Source of the DNA: Phormidesmis priestleyi
Lineage (GTDB): Bacteria; Cyanobacteriota; Cyanobacteriia; Phormidesmidales; Phormidesmidaceae
DNA: 6,382 bases
Assembly: GCA_003242115.1 (NCBI GenBank)
Contig: QBMP01000223.1
Span: 1 to 6,382, forward strand
Direction of reading: 5' to 3'
Positions 1-5,491 of this stretch are shown here, piece by piece. The translations under genes were made by a program, and so were the position numbers. The notes below the pieces were generated by a model. That model made no database searches. It was not told the DNA's origin and was given only the letters and a program-made list of their open reading frames with translations. Position 1 is the first letter of the stretch, and every line of letters starts with the position of its first letter.

Positions 1-499
1 CCACAATGCTAATCGTCGCCTTTCTTTGAGGATTACTGGCCAAATCTTGCTCCAGCTTTGCCAAATAGCTAGCCCAAGCCTTCAGCAAATCTGGCACTGG
101 CTTAGCCGGAATCGCATGTTGCGCTGCGCCAGGAACTTGAGATTTGGCTGGCGTACTGCCGATATCTATCGAAAGCGTATCAAAAGCCAGCGGCGGATGC
201 TCACGGCACAGCACCTGCTGCCGCTGCAAATCCAGCCCCACCATTTCATCCATCACCAGCCGACAGTGAGCAAATCGCGTTAGTGGCCGTAAGTCAATAT
301 GGGCCGTGTCAAAGTCATAAAGGCCAGAAATATGGCAGGGCAACATGCCCGAATAAGGCGTGTCGGTCAAATTTGTAATCAGCGTTAGGCGCACATCTTG
401 AGGCCAAGGGTTCATGCCCAGTTGGCGCAGCACTAGCGCATGGCTGTGCCCCCCGCCTACTAACACCAAATCTTTTTGAATCGGAACCGTTGGCTGCAT
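1..499 (-). CDS. selD: FAD/NAD(P)-dependent oxidoreductase, N-terminal part; probably the oxidoreductase half of a cyanobacterial SelD fusion (partial)
   Basis: The frame opens at ATG 499-497 and stays open for 166 codons to the window edge, so the C-terminus is missing. Residues 11-21 form a dinucleotide-binding beta strand and glycine turn (GGGHSHA at 15-21), and TPYSGMLPCHISGLY at 47-61 matches NDH-2-like flavoproteins. SIDIGSTPA at 110-118 is the usual second flavin-contact stretch, and AIPAKPVP at 129-136 precedes a strand (ISIV, 163-166) that should start the NAD(P)-binding Rossmann fold. From memory of the family, this N-terminus matches cyanobacterial proteins that carry selenide,water dikinase (SelD) at the C-terminus, which would make selenophosphate from selenide and ATP. 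The SelD half is outside the window, so the fusion is inferred. Residue 55 is Cys where I recall Gly more often. The alternative is a stand-alone NDH-2-like dehydrogenase. It is transcribed away from the small gene at 723. Confidence 0.78.
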   Translation of the reverse strand, partial: MQPTVPIQKDLVLVGGGHSHALVLRQLGMNPWPQDVRLTLITNLTDTPYSGMLPCHISGLYDFDTAHIDLRPLTRFAHCRLVMDEMVGLDLQRQQVLCREHPPLAFDTLSIDIGSTPAKSQVPGAAQHAIPAKPVPDLLKAWASYLAKLEQDLASNPQRKATISIV

Positions 500-533
500 A
501 GTTAATAAGGCTAGATCATTCAGCCCAGATCTG

Positions 534-542
534 TCTATAGCA
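534..542 (-). promoter_or_regulatory. Possible extended -10 promoter for the oxidoreductase gene
   Basis: On the minus strand TGC is followed directly by TATAGA, an extended -10 arrangement, and would start transcription about 28 nt before the ATG at 499. No good -35 hexamer lies at 16-18 bp. This is a motif match only. Confidence 0.35.
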
Positions 543-640
543 GCTGATCAAGCGACTCGCAGCGTCCAAACACACCCGCTCACTGCTATATCAGAAGCTA
601 TCTGAGAAAAGCTTTTGATTAGACTAAAGGAAGAACTATT

Positions 641-646
641 TATAAT
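641..646 (+). promoter_or_regulatory. -10 element (TATAAT) for the 79-aa small-protein gene
   Basis: A perfect TATAAT lies about 77 bp before the chosen ATG at 723. The only -35-like hexamer upstream is TTGATT at 615-620, 20 bp away, which is longer than usual. Transcription would start near 653, so the mRNA leader would contain the hairpin at 671-704. Confidence 0.5.
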
Positions 647-670
647 TTTTAAGACAAAACCACCGTCTGC

Positions 671-704
671 AAAGTTTTTCTGTAACATAGAATACAGAAA
701 CTTT
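671..704 (+). promoter_or_regulatory. Stem-loop in the leader of the small-protein gene
   Basis: The left arm (671-683) pairs with the right arm (694-704) through 11 Watson-Crick base pairs, interrupted only by a two-U bulge at 678-679; the loop is 10 nt. No T-run follows, so it is not an intrinsic terminator. It ends 3 nt before an AGGG (708-711) that could serve as ribosome-binding site for the ATG at 723. It may affect mRNA stability or translation, or bind a protein. Function is inferred from position only. Confidence 0.55.
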
Positions 705-722
705 ATTAGGGCTATTGATCAA

Positions 723-962
723 ATGTCCAACAGCTTAATGACTATTCAGGCATCTGCTCCTACTGCTTTAGCCTCAGAGACCGCTACTTTTCAGCCCGAA
801 AGCGATCTGTGGGTAGCGTTGCGCAATCCGCCTTCTGACTATAGCCACCATGAAGCGCTGCTGCTCTGTGAGATTGATTCGGGAGACTGGGTTGCTTGGG
901 TTCCTGGCTATGGTGAAATCACGCTCAGTCGCAGTCAGTTTTACCAAAGTGAAGAAGTCTGA
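723..962 (+). CDS. Small conserved-looking cyanobacterial protein of unknown function (79 aa)
   Basis: I cannot assign a function. The 79 residues have a Ser/Thr/Ala-rich, probably flexible N-terminus (1-28). A compact C-terminal part follows: LWVALRNPPSDYSHHEALLLC at about 29-49, then DWVAWVPGYGEITLSRSQF at about 55-73. The three tryptophans, alternating hydrophobic pattern and GYGE turn suggest a small beta-rich domain. There is no signal peptide, membrane segment or zinc-type Cys pattern (one Cys, C49). From memory, short proteins of this look recur in cyanobacteria as unnamed hypotheticals. ATG 723 follows an AGGG at 708-711 with 11 nt spacing. ATG 738 (MTIQAS) is a possible alternative start. 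A longer frame from a TTG at 615 would run through the promoter and hairpin and is unlikely. It faces the phosphatase gene, with 40 bp between stop codons. Confidence 0.72.
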   Translation: MSNSLMTIQASAPTALASETATFQPESDLWVALRNPPSDYSHHEALLLCEIDSGDWVAWVPGYGEITLSRSQFYQSEEV

Positions 963-989
963 AGAAGAGATCTGAAGAAGAGATCTGAA
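958..989. repeat. 13-bp tandem direct repeat, about 2.5 copies
   Basis: TCTGAAGAAGAGA occurs at 958-970 and 971-983, followed by a partial TCTGAA at 984-989. The first copy contains the TGA stop (960-962) of the small gene. The unit is not a multiple of three, so extra copies would change what follows the stop, not add in-frame residues. The array occupies most of the 40-bp spacer before the convergent phosphatase gene. No intrinsic terminator is visible here for either gene. Confidence 0.85.
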
Positions 990-1002
990 TTCTAATTATT
1001 TC

Positions 1003-1848
1003 CTATCTCAACTCTGGTGCAAACCGCGCTAGCGGCTTAACGCTTGTTAGCGCTGCACTCAGATCACCATGCAACTGAGTGTTGGTCGCTAATATCCGTC
1101 CTGAGCGAATATCAAACGGGCTTTGGTCATAAGCGCTCACTGTTCCGCCCGCTTCTTCGATCAAAATTACGCCAGCGGCGACATCCCACGGCGAGAGCCC
1201 TCTTTCCCAATAGCCGTCTAGCCGCCCGCAGGCGACATAGGCCAAATCCATCGAAGCTGCGCCGCCTCGACGCACGCCCTGAGTGAGATGACTCAGATGG
1301 CAAAATTCGGCGTAATTATTGTCAATGGTTTCGCGGCGGTCGTAGGCAAAGCCGGTGACCAGCAGGCTATCGGCTAACGCGGCAGTGCTAGAAACGCTGA
1401 TGGGCTCACGATTACAGGTCGCGCCCAAGCCTTTGGCCGCACGAAATAGGGCATTGTGAACCGGGTCAAAAATTGCGCCAACGATGGGTTTCCCATCGAT
1501 CAATAGACCCACTGAGCAACCGCAAAAGGGGTATTGATGGGTGTAATTGGTGGTGCCATCGAGCGGATCTACGGCCCAGAGTAGGCCGTTGGTTTCCGTG
1601 CCAATGCTGCCCGACTCTTCGGCGAGAATGGCATGGTCAGGAAAGTGCAGACGCAAAACGGCCAAGACTTCTTTTTCGGCGGCTTGGTCAGCTTCGGTAA
1701 CCAGATCGCCAGGGCGACCTTTTTGACGAATGTTAGAAAGGTTGCCCCAATAGTGCTGAAGCACCGCGCCACCCGCACAGGCGGCTTCGGTGGCGACATC
1801 GAGGAATCGTTGCAGGTCTGTGGGTGAATAGTCAAACGAGTAGGTCAT
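1003..1848 (-). CDS. Inositol monophosphatase family protein (SuhB/IMPase-type, Mg-dependent phosphatase)
   Basis: This 281-aa protein has the full metal-site signature of the IMPase/FIG superfamily: Asp48 and Asp54 in DLVTEAD, EES at 77-79, DPLDGTTNY at 94-102, and SPWDVAAG at 219-226 with Asp222. In human IMPA1 the equivalents (Glu70, Asp90, Asp93, Asp220) bind the catalytic Mg ions. The enzyme should hydrolyse a phosphomonoester in the cytosol, probably inositol-1-phosphate or a related sugar phosphate. Sequence alone does not separate this from histidinol-phosphate or fructose-1,6-bisphosphate phosphatases of the same fold. Length is normal and no key residue is missing. The ATG lies 5 bp after the ferredoxin stop, so the two genes are very likely cotranscribed. 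From memory, Synechocystis has the same adjacency (sll1383 next to sll1382). Only a weak GGA, 15 nt upstream, could act as ribosome-binding site. Confidence 0.93.
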   Translation of the reverse strand: MTYSFDYSPTDLQRFLDVATEAACAGGAVLQHYWGNLSNIRQKGRPGDLVTEADQAAEKEVLAVLRLHFPDHAILAEESGSIGTETNGLLWAVDPLDGTTNYTHQYPFCGCSVGLLIDGKPIVGAIFDPVHNALFRAAKGLGATCNREPISVSSTAALADSLLVTGFAYDRRETIDNNYAEFCHLSHLTQGVRRGGAASMDLAYVACGRLDGYWERGLSPWDVAAGVILIEEAGGTVSAYDQSPFDIRSGRILATNTQLHGDLSAALTSVKPLARFAPELR

Positions 1849-1853
1849 GGGAC

Positions 1854-2222
1854 TTAATCGTCTTCCAAAGGGAGGCCGAAGCGGACTTTGCCTTTACCGA
1901 AGTAGCGGCCAAACTGAAGCTCGTAGACTTCATCTTCGTCTTGGGTTTCGACTTCGAGATCGCTGCGGGGATAGCTGACACAGAGCAGTGCGTAGCCCTG
2001 TTCCCGCAGATCGGGCGAGAGGCCCATCGCTTCGTGCTGATCGAGTTGGCCGGAAAGCACGCGGACGGCGCAGGTGGTGCAAGCGCCGTTGCGACAGGCA
2101 AAGGGAAGGTCGGCAGTTTGGTTTTCGGCGGCCTGAAGGATGTAGCGATCGCTCGGCACCTGCACCGTATAGTCAGTGCCCTGCTGGCGATTGTGAATGC
2201 GAATAGTGTAGATTTCGGCCAT
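1854..2222 (-). CDS. [2Fe-2S] ferredoxin with C-terminal extension (FdC2/Fed2 type)
   Basis: The 122-aa product is a plant-type ferredoxin. Cys43, Cys48, Cys51 and Cys81 follow the CX4CX2CX29C spacing of PetF and should ligate one [2Fe-2S] cluster. It is longer than the ~97-aa photosynthetic ferredoxin because of a conserved-looking tail (about 99-122, VYELQFGRYFGKGKVRFGLPLEDD split across the last two dozen residues). This tail, and the total length, match the FdC2 group of plants and Synechocystis Fed2 (sll1382), which has been reported to act in the low-iron response; that role here is inference. ATG 2222 is chosen because MAEIYTIRI aligns with the ferredoxin N-terminus. The frame extends upstream to a TTG at 2312, but those 30 residues run through the repeats at 2283-2315 and look non-coding. 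It is the first gene of a two-gene unit with the phosphatase. Confidence 0.92.
   Translation of the reverse strand: MAEIYTIRIHNRQQGTDYTVQVPSDRYILQAAENQTADLPFACRNGACTTCAVRVLSGQLDQHEAMGLSPDLREQGYALLCVSYPRSDLEVETQDEDEVYELQFGRYFGKGKVRFGLPLEDD
2145..2152. repeat. HIP1 octamer GCGATCGC
   Basis: Exact copy inside the ferredoxin coding region (around residues 24-26). Confidence 0.9.
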
Positions 2223-2282
2223 GAGCGCATGAAGTGGACGAAAGGGCTTCTCTATGATTACATGATGAACGCTCAATGATCG

Positions 2283-2315
2283 CCCGACAATTGACTGACA
2301 ATTACCCGGCAATCG
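2283..2315. repeat. Three tandem 11-bp imperfect repeats in the ferredoxin/tRNA divergent spacer
   Basis: CCCGACAATTG (2283-2293), ACTGACAATTA (2294-2304) and CCCGGCAATCG (2305-2315) sit head to tail. All three share G at position 4 and CAAT at positions 6-9; copies 1 and 2 match at 8/11 and copies 1 and 3 at 9/11. The 11-bp step is about one DNA turn, as expected for stacked binding sites of one protein. The block lies 61-93 bp upstream of the ferredoxin ATG and 89-121 bp upstream of the tRNA. Confidence 0.6.
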
Positions 2316-2347
2316 TCCGAAAAGAGTTCAGCACATGTCCCGATATT

Positions 2348-2356
2348 TGATAGGAT
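2348..2356 (+). promoter_or_regulatory. Extended -10 promoter candidate for tRNA-Ser
   Basis: TGATAGGAT gives a TGn motif directly before a -10-like TAGGAT (4/6 to TATAAT). The -35 position holds only a weak match (TTCAGC, 17-bp spacer). Transcription would begin near 2363, leaving a 40-nt leader for RNase P to remove from the tRNA that begins at 2404. Confidence 0.42.
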
Positions 2357-2403
2357 GGCAAAGCTTGTAAGGCGCAATTAATCGGCGCGTTGCTGGCCCA
2401 TTA

Positions 2404-2490
2404 GGAGAGATGGCCGAGTGGTTGAAGGCGCAGCACTGGAAATGCTGTTTAGGGGTAACTTTAACGAGGGTTCGAATCCCTCTCTCTCCG
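2404..2490 (+). tRNA. trnS-GGA: tRNA-Ser (anticodon GGA)
   Basis: This 87-nt class II tRNA folds cleanly. The acceptor stem is GGAGAGA (2404-2410) with TCTCTCC (2483-2489), plus discriminator G2490. The anticodon stem is CAGCA (2431-2435) with TGCTG (2443-2447), closing a 7-nt loop whose GGA at 2438-2440 reads UCC and UCU serine codons. The T arm is GAGGG, TTCGAAT, CCCTC (2466-2482). An 18-nt region between the anticodon stem and T stem is the long variable arm expected for serine. The 3' CCA is not encoded. The DNA runs straight into five Ts (2491-2495), which may end transcription but also overlap the stop codon of the convergent transporter gene. No intron is present. Confidence 0.97.
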
Positions 2491-2493
2491 TTT

Positions 2494-3942
2494 TTATTGC
2501 GACTGCTTGAGCTTGTCTTGAGCTAGGGCTATGCCGCCCACCGAAACCAGCAGCGTCCCTGTCCACTGAATGATTTCAAAGGTAGTGGTCGGGTCAAAGC
2601 TCCAGCCAATCATGACCGCAGCTAAGGGCGTTGCCGCTGCGACCATCGCTGTGTAGACGCCGACTATACGCAAATTGCCAGACTGCAAAACGTACTGCAA
2701 TAGGTACACCAATGTCATCGTCAGCCCTAGCAATAGGCCCCAAAAAGTGAGACTCAGCCAGCTAATATCGACGAGCTTAAGTGGCTTTACCAGAAGTACA
2801 ATGCTGCTGAGAACGGCGACTGTAGAAAGCTGAGCAATGCTCACCGGAATGGGATGACACTGCTGCCGGTAGCTGATCTGAGTCAGCCCGATGTAAAGGC
2901 TAAATGCAAGGCTAGCTAAAAGCCCTAACCAAATGGCATTGGGCACTGCGCCCGTAGACTGGACGGTAGATTGGGCAGTGGCCTGAGCGACGTTTGAGCT
3001 GAGAATAGGCCGAATCGCTAAAAGCCCGCCCATCGCGATCGCAACTAACCCTAGTAACCCTAGCCCCGAAAGATCGCGCTCTTGACGCATGAGCTTACCC
3101 AAAGGCACGGCGGTAAGCGGATAGAGAAAGAGCAAAACAGCCCCTAAGCCAGGGCCAATGTTACTGAGGCATTGATAGAGCAGCACCTGTGAGAAAAAGA
3201 GGGCGACTCCGCTGCTAATCAGCAAAATCAATAGCTGATCGCGGCTGTAAACCCAGTCTTGAATATCTTCCCAGGTATCTTGATATAGCTGGGTCGCTAA
3301 GGCAATCAAAATAGGTACAGTCACCAGCATTCTCAGCCACAGCAGGGCAACGGCAGGCACAAACCCTGTGCCCAACTGACCGATGTTCACCCCTAGCCAA
3401 CTGCCGCCTTGTCCTAACGCGCTGACGACACCAAAATGCCAAGCGACCAAGCCAGTCGCGATCGCACTCAACCCCAACCCTTTACGTAAGTCCGCTTTCG
3501 CTTGAGGGCTCAAACCTTGGGTATAAAAGCCATTGAGCGACTGCTCGCGCTCCGATCCCAAAGCAGCCGTCGTTATCGGTAGATGAATGGGCTGAGCGTA
3601 GATAGAAGCGGCTTCTGTTGGTTGACCTAGCATCCCAGAAAGTGCCGGTTCTCCAGGCAATCGCGGCCCTAGATTGCTGGCGCTTAAAGTTGCTAGAGCG
3701 CCAGCTTGAGTCTCTGCCTGTACGGCTGATTCAGCCGCCTGCACAGCTGATTTTAGCCGCTTGTAGTCAGATTGAAGGGTGGCAATATTGGCCTGCAAAC
3801 TCGCTTTAATCGCTTCTAGGCGCTCAATATCTTGATAGAGCTGTTCGGCGTAGCGTTCTTGTGGTGTCTGCGGTGTCTGCGGTTCTGCCGGTATTTTGTC
3901 TATATCTTCGGAATCTTCGGAGGCGGGGTTAACCGACGTCAT
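2494..3942 (-). CDS. EamA/DMT-family transporter with N-terminal coiled-coil extension
   Basis: The 482-aa protein has two parts. Residues 1-150 are soluble: a Glu/Asp/Pro-rich start with a PQTPQTPQ stretch, then a coiled coil from about 29 to 75 with heptad-spaced hydrophobics (L35, L42, L49, L56, L63 and I39, I53, Y60, V67), then a Pro/Gly/Ala-rich linker. Residues about 155-475 show ten hydrophobic helices (roughly 155-172, 193-216, 235-256, 262-282, 293-311, 335-353, 366-386, 394-417, 427-447, 455-475). These form the two five-helix EamA repeats of the drug/metabolite transporter superfamily, in the inner membrane. Substrate is not predictable; relatives export amino acids, nucleotide sugars or other small metabolites. 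From memory, similar coiled-coil-bearing DMT proteins exist in other cyanobacteria. ATG 3942 is the first start after the -10 at 3973-3978, and I see no good ribosome-binding site. The stop is 3 bp from the convergent tRNA-Ser. Confidence 0.88.
   Translation of the reverse strand: MTSVNPASEDSEDIDKIPAEPQTPQTPQERYAEQLYQDIERLEAIKASLQANIATLQSDYKRLKSAVQAAESAVQAETQAGALATLSASNLGPRLPGEPALSGMLGQPTEAASIYAQPIHLPITTAALGSEREQSLNGFYTQGLSPQAKADLRKGLGLSAIATGLVAWHFGVVSALGQGGSWLGVNIGQLGTGFVPAVALLWLRMLVTVPILIALATQLYQDTWEDIQDWVYSRDQLLILLISSGVALFFSQVLLYQCLSNIGPGLGAVLLFLYPLTAVPLGKLMRQERDLSGLGLLGLVAIAMGGLLAIRPILSSNVAQATAQSTVQSTGAVPNAIWLGLLASLAFSLYIGLTQISYRQQCHPIPVSIAQLSTVAVLSSIVLLVKPLKLVDISWLSLTFWGLLLGLTMTLVYLLQYVLQSGNLRIVGVYTAMVAAATPLAAVMIGWSFDPTTTFEIIQWTGTLLVSVGGIALAQDKLKQSQ
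3035..3042. repeat. HIP1 octamer GCGATCGC
   Basis: Exact copy inside the transporter gene, in the fifth predicted helix (AIAMGG). Confidence 0.9.
3458..3465. repeat. HIP1 octamer GCGATCGC
   Basis: Exact copy inside the transporter gene, encoding part of SAIATG at the start of the first predicted helix. Confidence 0.9.
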
Positions 3943-3972
3943 GAGTTGATTTCAAACCAGGGAGTAATCGTG

Positions 3973-3981
3973 AATATACCA
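3973..3981 (-). promoter_or_regulatory. Extended -10 promoter candidate for the DMT transporter
   Basis: Minus-strand TGG followed by TATATT (5/6 to TATAAT) forms an extended -10. A -35-like GTGACA lies at 3993-3998 but with a short 14-bp spacer. Transcription would start near 3966, giving a leader of about 24 nt before ATG 3942. Together with the terminator at 4063-4095 this supports transcription independent of glgC. Confidence 0.5.
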
Positions 3982-4030
3982 GAGATGCTTGCTGTCACGA
4001 AACTAAGGTTGGCAAGTCCTCACATTCGCG

Positions 4031-4038
4031 GCGATCGC
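4031..4038. repeat. HIP1 octamer GCGATCGC
   Basis: The only intergenic copy; it lies between the glgC terminator and the transporter promoter, within the longer palindrome GGCGATCGCC. Confidence 0.9.
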
Positions 4039-4062
4039 CCAAAAAATGCTGCAAACATCGCC

Positions 4063-4095
4063 AAAAAAATAGGGGCCCACAACCGTGAACCCCTA
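4063..4095 (-). terminator. Rho-independent terminator downstream of glgC
   Basis: On the minus strand an 11-bp stem forms between 4095-4085 and 4080-4070 (nine Watson-Crick and two U-G pairs) with a GGUU tetraloop (4084-4081). The stem contains a run of four G-C pairs and is followed immediately by seven Us (4069-4063). It lies about 98 bp after the glgC stop and 120 bp before the transporter start. Confidence 0.9.
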
Positions 4096-4105
4096 GTGCA
4101 TAAAT

Positions 4106-4127
4106 TGTTCTATTAGTGTTCTATTGG
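4106..4127. repeat. 11-bp tandem repeat, two copies
   Basis: TGTTCTATTAG (4106-4116) is followed directly by TGTTCTATTGG (4117-4127), 10/11 identical. It lies in the untranslated stretch between the glgC stop and its terminator. No function is evident. Confidence 0.75.
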
Positions 4128-4174
4128 CGTCATCAATCGCGCTGTCAACCACTGGATATCTGTCGCTAACTATC

Positions 4175-4196
4175 TGCCTTTAGATATATGCCTTTA
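4175..4196. repeat. 8-bp direct repeat at the glgC stop codon
   Basis: TGCCTTTA occurs at 4175-4182 and 4189-4196, separated by 6 bp. The second copy contains the glgC stop codon, read on the minus strand as TAA at 4196-4194. It may be chance. Confidence 0.5.
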
Positions 4197-5483
4197 AATG
4201 ATAGTGCCATCCGGAATCACGGCATTTTTCAGCACTACCACAATGCCACTACGGATATAGTAACCATCGGCTTCGCGCTCAGATTCTTCTACATTGTCTT
4301 TGTTGATAATCTGTACGTTGCGGCCAATCCGGGCGTTTTTATCGATGATGGCGCGGCGGATAATCGAGCCTTCACCGATGCCCATCGGGATTTTGTCGCC
4401 CTTATCAAACTCGCCATTCTCATCCATCGACTCATAATAATCGCAGCCGATAATCAGCGAATGATCGATTTCGCAGTTGGCGTGAATGCGCTGCCTCAGC
4501 CCAATTACGGATTTGTGAACACGGCACTTTTTCAAAAGACAGCCTTCGCTGACAATGGATTCAGTGATATGGCAGTCTTGCAGTTTGCTGGGAGGGAGAT
4601 AGCGCGATCGCGTATAGATCGGCGCATCCTCTTTATAAAAGCTAAAGGCCGGATTGGGCTGATCAGTCAGCGCAATATTGGCCTCATAAAAGGCTTCGAT
4701 GGTTCCAATATCTTCCCAGTAGCCCTTAAAGAGATAGGCTTGCACATCGTAATCACGAGCTGAAGCCGGAATTATTTCTTTACCAAAGTCAGTTTGCTCA
4801 GGGTACTTATTGAGCAAGTCTATGAGCACCTGCTTTTTAAACACGTAAATGCCCATAGAAGCAATAAACGGCTTGTCTTCAGATTCTTCAGGAGACAGGC
4901 CCATCGCCGTTGTATCCACCCGCATCGCTTCGAGCGCTTCGCCTTTGGGCTTTTCAGAAAACTCTACGATGCGATTATTTTCATCTACCTTCATTAGGCC
5001 AAAGCTCGAAGCCGTCTTGTAGCCAATCGGCACCACTGAAAGCGTGACATCTGCGCCACTTTCTCGATGCTTGCGTACATAGTCGCTGTAGTCCATGCGA
5101 TAGAGGTGATCGCCGGAGAGAATGATAAATTCATCCACATCCGCCTCTTCAAACATCCACATGTACTTGCGTACCGCATCGGCTGTGCCTTCAAACCAAC
5201 TTGGGCTATCGGGCGTTTGCTGAGCTGCTAGCACCTCGACAAAGCCATCGCTAAAGGTCGAAAAATTGTAGGCTTTCGCAATGTGCCGGTTCAGCGAAGC
5301 CGAGTTGAACTGGGTAAGCACATAGATTTTTAAAATGTCAGAATTTAAACAGTTACTGACTGGAATATCGATCAGGCGGTACATTCCAGCTAAAGAAACC
5401 GCAGGCTTTGCCCGATATTTTGTCAGCGGATAGAGGCGGGTGCCCGCGCCACCACCCAAAATTATTGAAAGAACTCGTTTCAC
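4194..5483 (-). CDS. glgC: Glucose-1-phosphate adenylyltransferase (ADP-glucose pyrophosphorylase)
   Basis: GlgC makes ADP-glucose and pyrophosphate from glucose-1-phosphate and ATP, the committed, allosterically controlled step of bacterial and cyanobacterial glycogen synthesis. The 429-aa protein is complete. The nucleotidyltransferase domain carries [12 protein letters not shown] (10-21), AKPAV (25-29), GTADAVR (99-105), [10 protein letters not shown] (123-132), FSEKPKG (175-181, with the Lys that binds glucose-1-phosphate) and [16 protein letters not shown] (254-269). A left-handed beta-helix domain follows from about residue 300. Lys382 and Lys419 sit at the same numbers as the 3-phosphoglycerate activator lysines of Anabaena GlgC, so activation by 3-PGA is expected. 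The start is GTG 5483, giving the usual MK(K/R)VL N-terminus; it is preceded by AAGG with 8 nt spacing. A terminator lies on each side (4063-4095 and 5626-5658), so it is probably monocistronic. Confidence 0.98.
   Translation of the reverse strand: MKRVLSIILGGGAGTRLYPLTKYRAKPAVSLAGMYRLIDIPVSNCLNSDILKIYVLTQFNSASLNRHIAKAYNFSTFSDGFVEVLAAQQTPDSPSWFEGTADAVRKYMWMFEEADVDEFIILSGDHLYRMDYSDYVRKHRESGADVTLSVVPIGYKTASSFGLMKVDENNRIVEFSEKPKGEALEAMRVDTTAMGLSPEESEDKPFIASMGIYVFKKQVLIDLLNKYPEQTDFGKEIIPASARDYDVQAYLFKGYWEDIGTIEAFYEANIALTDQPNPAFSFYKEDAPIYTRSRYLPPSKLQDCHITESIVSEGCLLKKCRVHKSVIGLRQRIHANCEIDHSLIIGCDYYESMDENGEFDKGDKIPMGIGEGSIIRRAIIDKNARIGRNVQIINKDNVEESEREADGYYIRSGIVVVLKNAVIPDGTII
4604..4611. repeat. 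HIP1 octamer GCGATCGC
   Basis: Exact copy inside glgC, at the beginning of the C-terminal domain region (around residue 293). Confidence 0.9.
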
Positions 5484-5491
5484 AACATCAA

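Noticed and set aside
26..283. Plus-strand open frame of 85 codons antisense to the oxidoreductase
   Set aside because: The minus-strand frame has clear flavoprotein motifs, and the plus frame has a biased Arg/Gln/His composition typical of a shadow.
615..722. Upstream extension of the small protein from a TTG codon at 615 (36 extra residues)
   Set aside because: It would cross the TATAAT box and the leader hairpin, has no good ribosome-binding site, and the residues look unlike the rest of the protein. ATG 723 is preferred.
1824..2279. Plus-strand open frame of 151 codons antisense to the ferredoxin gene
   Set aside because: It lies wholly over the ferredoxin and its spacer, and the minus-strand product is an unmistakable ferredoxin.
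2254..2280. Three ATGAT copies upstream of the ferredoxin as a Fur box
   Set aside because: Spacing is irregular (8 and 14 bp) and the sequence does not form the expected overlapping GATAAT-type hexamers. The low-iron link alone is not enough.
2223..2312. Longer ferredoxin reading frame starting at a TTG at 2312
   Set aside because: Plant-type ferredoxins begin at MAEIYTI-like sequence, and the extra 30 residues run through the repeat block and probable promoter.
4020..4062. Second terminator formed by GGCGATCGCC and nearby A/T runs
   Set aside because: The GC palindrome is the HIP1 octamer with one flanking pair, and no T-run sits directly after it in either direction.
4188..4763. Plus-strand open frame of 191 codons antisense to glgC
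   Set aside because: It is the shadow of glgC codon usage on the opposite strand and shows no recognisable domain.
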